Below are positions 60,608-64,000 of a stretch of DNA of 64,000 nucleotides, one piece after another (the first letter of the stretch is position 1; every line of letters begins with the position of its first letter). The stretch spans positions 248,001 to 312,000 of the forward strand of contig NZ_CP063120.1 of NCBI RefSeq assembly GCF_014931395.1, written 5' to 3'. Under the pieces are notes generated by a model, which worked only from the letters and a program-made list of their open reading frames with translations, was not told the DNA's origin and did not search any database. Made by a program: the position numbers and the translations under genes. Source of the stretch: Haemophilus parainfluenzae (GTDB lineage: Bacteria; Pseudomonadota; Gammaproteobacteria; Enterobacterales; Pasteurellaceae).

Positions 60608-61315
60608 ATGCGATTTTACCGCGGTCTTCAGCCTTTCAAGGTTATGAGTTTTGACCTTGATGACACCCTTTATGATAATAGTGATGTCATTCGTTTGGCC
60701 GAAGAGCATTTTCTTCAATGTGTGCAAGAACACGCACAACTGAGCGATCTTACCTCAGAATATTGGCGAGAATGGAAATGGCAACTGGCGGAGAAAGATT
60801 CCTTGATTGCTGAAGATGTGATCGCCTGGCGTGTCGAAACGTTACGGCACTTACTGGCGCATCATAGTAAAAGTACGGTTGAAATTGACCGCACTTTGGC
60901 CCTCGCTATGGAAGAATTTATTGAATGGCGACATAAAATTGATGTGCCCACTGAAAGCATTGAAGTATTAAACCAACTTAAAGATCGCTACCCGCTTAGC
61001 GTGATTACCAATGGTAATGTGATTGCAAAACGTATTGGGTTTGAACACTTTCAGCTGAGTTTACGTGGTGGAGAACAAGGCAGAGCGAAACCTCATCAAG
61101 ATTTGTTCCACCAAACCGCCGACTATTTTGGCGTAACACCGAGTGAAATTTTACATATTGGTGATAACTTGACTACAGATGTTCAAGGCGCCATTCAAGC
61201 CGGCTGCCAAGCTGTATGGATTAATTTATCGGGCAAAAACCTCAATTCATTTACTGAAGCAAGCGTTTTGCCTACATTAGAAATCAATCATTTAACTGAA
61301 TTATTAACACTTTAA
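60608..61315 (+). CDS. yigB: HAD-family phosphatase, YigB-like
   Basis: The 235-residue protein starts MRFYRGLQPFKVMSFDLDDT, with the HAD nucleophile Asp16 and Asp18. Further motifs are SVITNGN and the acidic HIGDNLTTDVQGA loop. The N-terminus and length match E. coli YigB, a phosphatase of FMN and the riboflavin-pathway intermediate. The catalytic motifs are intact; the natural substrate is inferred. Gaps of 8 and 4 bp to its neighbours support one transcript. Confidence 0.85.
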   Translation: MRFYRGLQPFKVMSFDLDDTLYDNSDVIRLAEEHFLQCVQEHAQLSDLTSEYWREWKWQLAEKDSLIAEDVIAWRVETLRHLLAHHSKSTVEIDRTLALAMEEFIEWRHKIDVPTESIEVLNQLKDRYPLSVITNGNVIAKRIGFEHFQLSLRGGEQGRAKPHQDLFHQTADYFGVTPSEILHIGDNLTTDVQGAIQAGCQAVWINLSGKNLNSFTEASVLPTLEINHLTELLTL

Positions 61316-61319
61316 CTCT

Positions 61320-61949
61320 ATGATGAAAAAGAAAAATCAAGTTCTCGTAAGCCTTTCCATTGTGGCTTTACTGGGCGGCTGCTCAGAAGAGCAAGTTCAA
61401 CGAGATGTTTATAACAGCCTTGAGGATTGTTTAGCCGATTGGCAAAAAATTGAATTGTGCGAAGCTGACCAATCTAGTGAAAATAATAGCGGCACAACTG
61501 CACATGCTGGATCTGGCTCCTCTCTCTCGGGCAATTTAAATACACGTCCAAGCAATAATAGCGAATGGTCAGAAGACAATCAGACCGTCAAACAAACCTT
61601 AAATCCAGATGGAGCAACTCACTCTGGTAATTCAAGCAGCGCTGAGGGAACAAGCCACACGAGCTCTGCAACAGGAGAAGGACACGGCAGTATGGGCAGT
61701 GCGATTGCAGGTGCCGCAATGGGCTATATGATTGCGCGTACGATGGGATCATTTTTAGGACCTAGCTATAATCCAAGCAACCGTGCCGTTTCAACGCCAA
61801 CGGGCCAAGTTATTCAACCGCAAACTAATCGTTCTGTTGGTAAACCTGTATTAGTAAAAGGCAATGCTGGTAGCACTTACAGCAAACCAGTTTCACGCGG
61901 TGGCTTTAAAAGCTCAAATTCAAGCAGTAACCGTAGCTCAGGCGGTTAA
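61320..61949 (+). CDS. YgiB-like (DUF1190) lipoprotein
   Basis: The 209-residue protein has a lipoprotein signal peptide (LSIVALLGGC), then YNSLEDCLADWQKIELCEAD, a long Ser/Gly/Thr/Asn-rich region (about 50-125), a hydrophobic Gly-rich segment (GSAIAGAAMGYMIARTMG) and a C-terminal SRGGFKSSNSSSNRSSGG tail. The cysteine start, the Gly-Tyr-Met segment and the RGGF tail resemble YgiB. The partner gene ygiC follows after 2 bp. M1 or M2 may start the protein. Confidence 0.78.
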   Translation: MMKKKNQVLVSLSIVALLGGCSEEQVQRDVYNSLEDCLADWQKIELCEADQSSENNSGTTAHAGSGSSLSGNLNTRPSNNSEWSEDNQTVKQTLNPDGATHSGNSSSAEGTSHTSSATGEGHGSMGSAIAGAAMGYMIARTMGSFLGPSYNPSNRAVSTPTGQVIQPQTNRSVGKPVLVKGNAGSTYSKPVSRGGFKSSNSSSNRSSGG

Positions 61950-61951
61950 AT

Positions 61952-63133
61952 ATGAAACGAATCACAGGCTTTCCTACTCGCCCTAATATGGTGCAACAAT
62001 TATTAGATGTGGGCTTTGATTACTATAATCTGCCTTCCTCTGATGGCTCCCATTATTGGTCGGACAATGTGGCGTATGAATTTACCCTAGCGGAAATCGA
62101 TCGTATTGAAGACGCCACCAACGAATTGCACGCGATGTGTATGGACTTTGTTGCCGATGAAGTGAAACAAGGTGATTATGCCCATTATCGCTTCACCGAT
62201 TTACAGAAAAATCTGATTGAACAAACATGGGCTAAAAACGTACCGCACTTATATGGTCGTTTTGATTTTGGTTATGACGGCGAAAACCTCAAAATGTTTG
62301 AATACAATGCCGACACGCCCACTTCCCTGCTTGAAGCTGCTGTGGTGCAATGGCAATGGTTAGAGCAAATTGAAGGCTTAGCGCATCGTGACCAATTTAA
62401 TTGGATTCATGAAGAATTGCTCAATCGCTTTCAGTTTATTCAACAGCAAACAGGGCTAAACGATTTCCATTTTAGTGCTATGCAAGAAGCGGGCCGTGAA
62501 GATTGGGGCAATATCGATTACCTAGCGGATGTGGCTTACAACGCAGGTTGGCATATTCATCAGCTTGCCATTGAAGACGTGGGCTATGATAAAGACAGTC
62601 AGCAATTCCTCGATCTGAATAATCAACCTATTGATTGTTTATTTAAGCTCTATCCGCTTGAATGGATGACTACCACCGAATATGCACCACACATGCTTAA
62701 TTCATCCACCACTTTTATTGAACCTGCGTGGAAATTACTATTAAGCAATAAAGTGCTGTTAGCGAAATTGTGGCAAAAACATCCAAATCATCCATTATTA
62801 CTACCCGCTTACTTTAGCAAGCATGATATTACCGATCGTCAATCAATATGGGTGAAAAAACCAACGTTAGGTCGTGAGGGCGCCAATGTTTCTTACTATG
62901 AAAAACGTAATGGTCTAGAATTTGCTGCCAAAGGCAGCGAACATTCTGCTTTTTACGATCAAGCAGGCTATATCTATCAACAAAAATTTGAACTGCCAAA
63001 TTTTGATGGTATGTATCCTATGATTGGTTCTTGGGTAGTGGGTGATGTGGCTTGTGGAATTGGATTAAGAGAAGATTTTACCCCTGTTACCGGCAATGAT
63101 AGCCACTTTATTCCGCATTACTTTGTAGAATAA
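61952..63133 (+). CDS. ygiC: YgiC/YjfC-like ATP-grasp protein (glutathionylspermidine synthase domain)
   Basis: The 393-residue protein has the pre-ATP-grasp and ATP-grasp features of the glutathionylspermidine synthase C-terminal domain: HLYGRFDFGYDGENLKMFEY, NADTPTSLLEAA, WVKKPTLGREGANVSYYE and IGSWVVGDVACGIGLRED. YgiC and YjfC have no shown glutathionylspermidine synthetase activity alone; they bind ATP and ligate an unknown pair. The gene forms a conserved pair with the YgiB-like lipoprotein. Confidence 0.85.
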   Translation: MKRITGFPTRPNMVQQLLDVGFDYYNLPSSDGSHYWSDNVAYEFTLAEIDRIEDATNELHAMCMDFVADEVKQGDYAHYRFTDLQKNLIEQTWAKNVPHLYGRFDFGYDGENLKMFEYNADTPTSLLEAAVVQWQWLEQIEGLAHRDQFNWIHEELLNRFQFIQQQTGLNDFHFSAMQEAGREDWGNIDYLADVAYNAGWHIHQLAIEDVGYDKDSQQFLDLNNQPIDCLFKLYPLEWMTTTEYAPHMLNSSTTFIEPAWKLLLSNKVLLAKLWQKHPNHPLLLPAYFSKHDITDRQSIWVKKPTLGREGANVSYYEKRNGLEFAAKGSEHSAFYDQAGYIYQQKFELPNFDGMYPMIGSWVVGDVACGIGLREDFTPVTGNDSHFIPHYFVE

Positions 63134-63181
63134 AAACAACGCAAAAACTGACCGCACTTAATAAATAATAAGGAGATAAAT

Positions 63182-64000
63182 ATGCATCCATTTAGTTTTC
63201 AAAACCCTACTCGCATTGAATTTGGTCTCGATAAAGAAAAAGAAATGGGTAAATATATGCACGAATACGGTGCAAAAAAGGCCTTAATTATCTATGGTAG
63301 TGAGCGTGTCAAACATTCCGGTTTATTTGAAGATGTGTCGAAAAGCTTGCGTGAGCATGGAATTGAATACATTGAATGTGGTGGGGTAAAAAGCAACCCG
63401 ACAATCAGCAAAGTCCGAGAAGCCGTTGCAATGGCAAAAGCCTTTGGTGCAGACAGTGTGTTGAGTATCGGTGGTGGCTCTTGCCTTGATAGTGCGAAAG
63501 CAATCGCAGCTGGTGCGTGCTATGACGGTGATACTTGGGACTTCTTTAAAGGCACACCGGTGCAAAAAGCATTGATGATTTTTGATGTAATAACCCTTGC
63601 GGCAACAGGCAGTGAAATGAACTGGGGAGCCGTCATTACCAATGAAGAAACGCAGCAAAAATATTCAATTCACAGTAATCATTTATTCCCGAAAGTATCA
63701 GTCATTAATCCGAAATTGCAAGCGACCGTCAGTCGTGATTATTTAGTGTATTCTGCCGCGGATATTATTGCTCATTCTATTGAAGCCTATTTCACGGCAG
63801 AATATCGTCCTGAAATTATTGATTTCTTGGTAGAAAGCAATATCAAAACCGTTATCCGTACGACTGAAATCCTGCTCAATGATCCACAAGATCTCAATGC
63901 TCGTGGTGAATTTGCCTGGGCGGCTACACTTGCGTTGAACGGTTTAACCCATTTAGGTATCTCACCTTACAGTTTCCCAAATCATATGATTGAGCATTCT
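63182..64000 (+). CDS. Iron-containing alcohol dehydrogenase, BdhA/YqhD-like (partial)
   Basis: The first 273 codons are visible; the 3' end is outside the window. AAGGAGATAAAT precedes the ATG. The N-terminus FSFQNPTRIEFGLDKE and the NAD(P) motif GGGSCLDSAKAIA fit the group III, NADPH-dependent butanol/aldehyde dehydrogenases. Metal-binding candidates are Asp in SAADIIAHSIEAY, with its His, and His in FPNHMIEHS. It would reduce aldehydes to alcohols. It lies 48 bp after ygiC. Confidence 0.88.
   Translation, partial: MHPFSFQNPTRIEFGLDKEKEMGKYMHEYGAKKALIIYGSERVKHSGLFEDVSKSLREHGIEYIECGGVKSNPTISKVREAVAMAKAFGADSVLSIGGGSCLDSAKAIAAGACYDGDTWDFFKGTPVQKALMIFDVITLAATGSEMNWGAVITNEETQQKYSIHSNHLFPKVSVINPKLQATVSRDYLVYSAADIIAHSIEAYFTAEYRPEIIDFLVESNIKTVIRTTEILLNDPQDLNARGEFAWAATLALNGLTHLGISPYSFPNHMIEHS

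Overview
The window is chromosomal DNA of a Pasteurellaceae member of the Haemophilus group. Evidence: about forty exact copies of the Hin-type DNA uptake signal AAGTGCGGT (either strand), low GC, and gene neighbourhoods I recall from Haemophilus (typA-glnA | LPS genes | pepB-ndk; proC-hcaT-like-xerD; relA-rlmD-recO-oapB-oapA; protein E-pflA-pflB-focA). A rhamnose-type O-antigen ABC-export locus between glnA and pepB fits H. parainfluenzae or a close relative better than H. influenzae; the species call is inference. I saw no rRNA, tRNA, CRISPR array, prophage or transposase.

Layout. 1-3.4 kb (minus): glyQ followed by a tight run of small genes (heme-binding-barrel protein, glutaredoxin-like protein, lipoprotein, membrane protein) and the start of a histidine acid phosphatase. 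3.5-8.3 kb (plus): a TonB-dependent receptor, periplasmic binding protein, FecCD/BtuC-type permease and ABC ATPase, probably a cobalamin uptake set, interrupted by a 39-bp perfect inverted repeat. 8.36-10.1 kb (minus): ndk, pepB. 10.1-22.2 kb (minus): O-antigen operon rmlBADC-wzm-wzt-rgpF-like-SDR-acyltransferase-two glycosyltransferases-wbaP-like, with its own promoter and no exact uptake signal over about 12.6 kb. 22.3-25.8 kb: glnA and divergent typA. 26-29.8 kb: rdgC, divergent proC-MFS-xerD. 29.9-40.2 kb (minus): glycerate kinase/GntP permease, dgkA, relA, rlmD, recO, oapB-like, oapA, epmB. 40.2-40.8 kb: efp, divergent from epmB. 40.9-47.2 kb (minus): protein E adhesin, pflA, pflB, focA, comE1-like gene with a perfect CRP-S site, ybjQ-like, rdgB. 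47.4-52.6 kb: DUF305 protein, ispH-lspA, glmU, divergent pyrG. 52.7-57.9 kb: an uptake-signal-poor stretch with two unrecognised envelope proteins, a gene remnant, a glycosyltransferase and a DUF4153 membrane protein. 58.1-64 kb (plus): eno, Nudix hydrolase, DUF2251 protein, yigB-like, ygiB-ygiC pair and a partial iron-containing alcohol dehydrogenase.

How the genes work together. The O-antigen operon should make dTDP-L-rhamnose (RmlABCD), start a glycan on undecaprenyl phosphate with a WbaP-type transferase, extend it with rhamnosyl-type transferases, acylate it and export it by Wzm/Wzt. PflA/PflB/FocA is an anaerobic pyruvate-formate module. EpmB and EF-P are a modifying enzyme and its substrate encoded side by side. 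Many terminators here are built from paired uptake signals in opposite orientation. The most unusual features are the uptake-signal-free O-antigen island, the tandem RgpF-type protein in it, the 39-bp inverted-repeat element in the transport operon, and the CRP-S site that runs into an uptake signal upstream of comE1.
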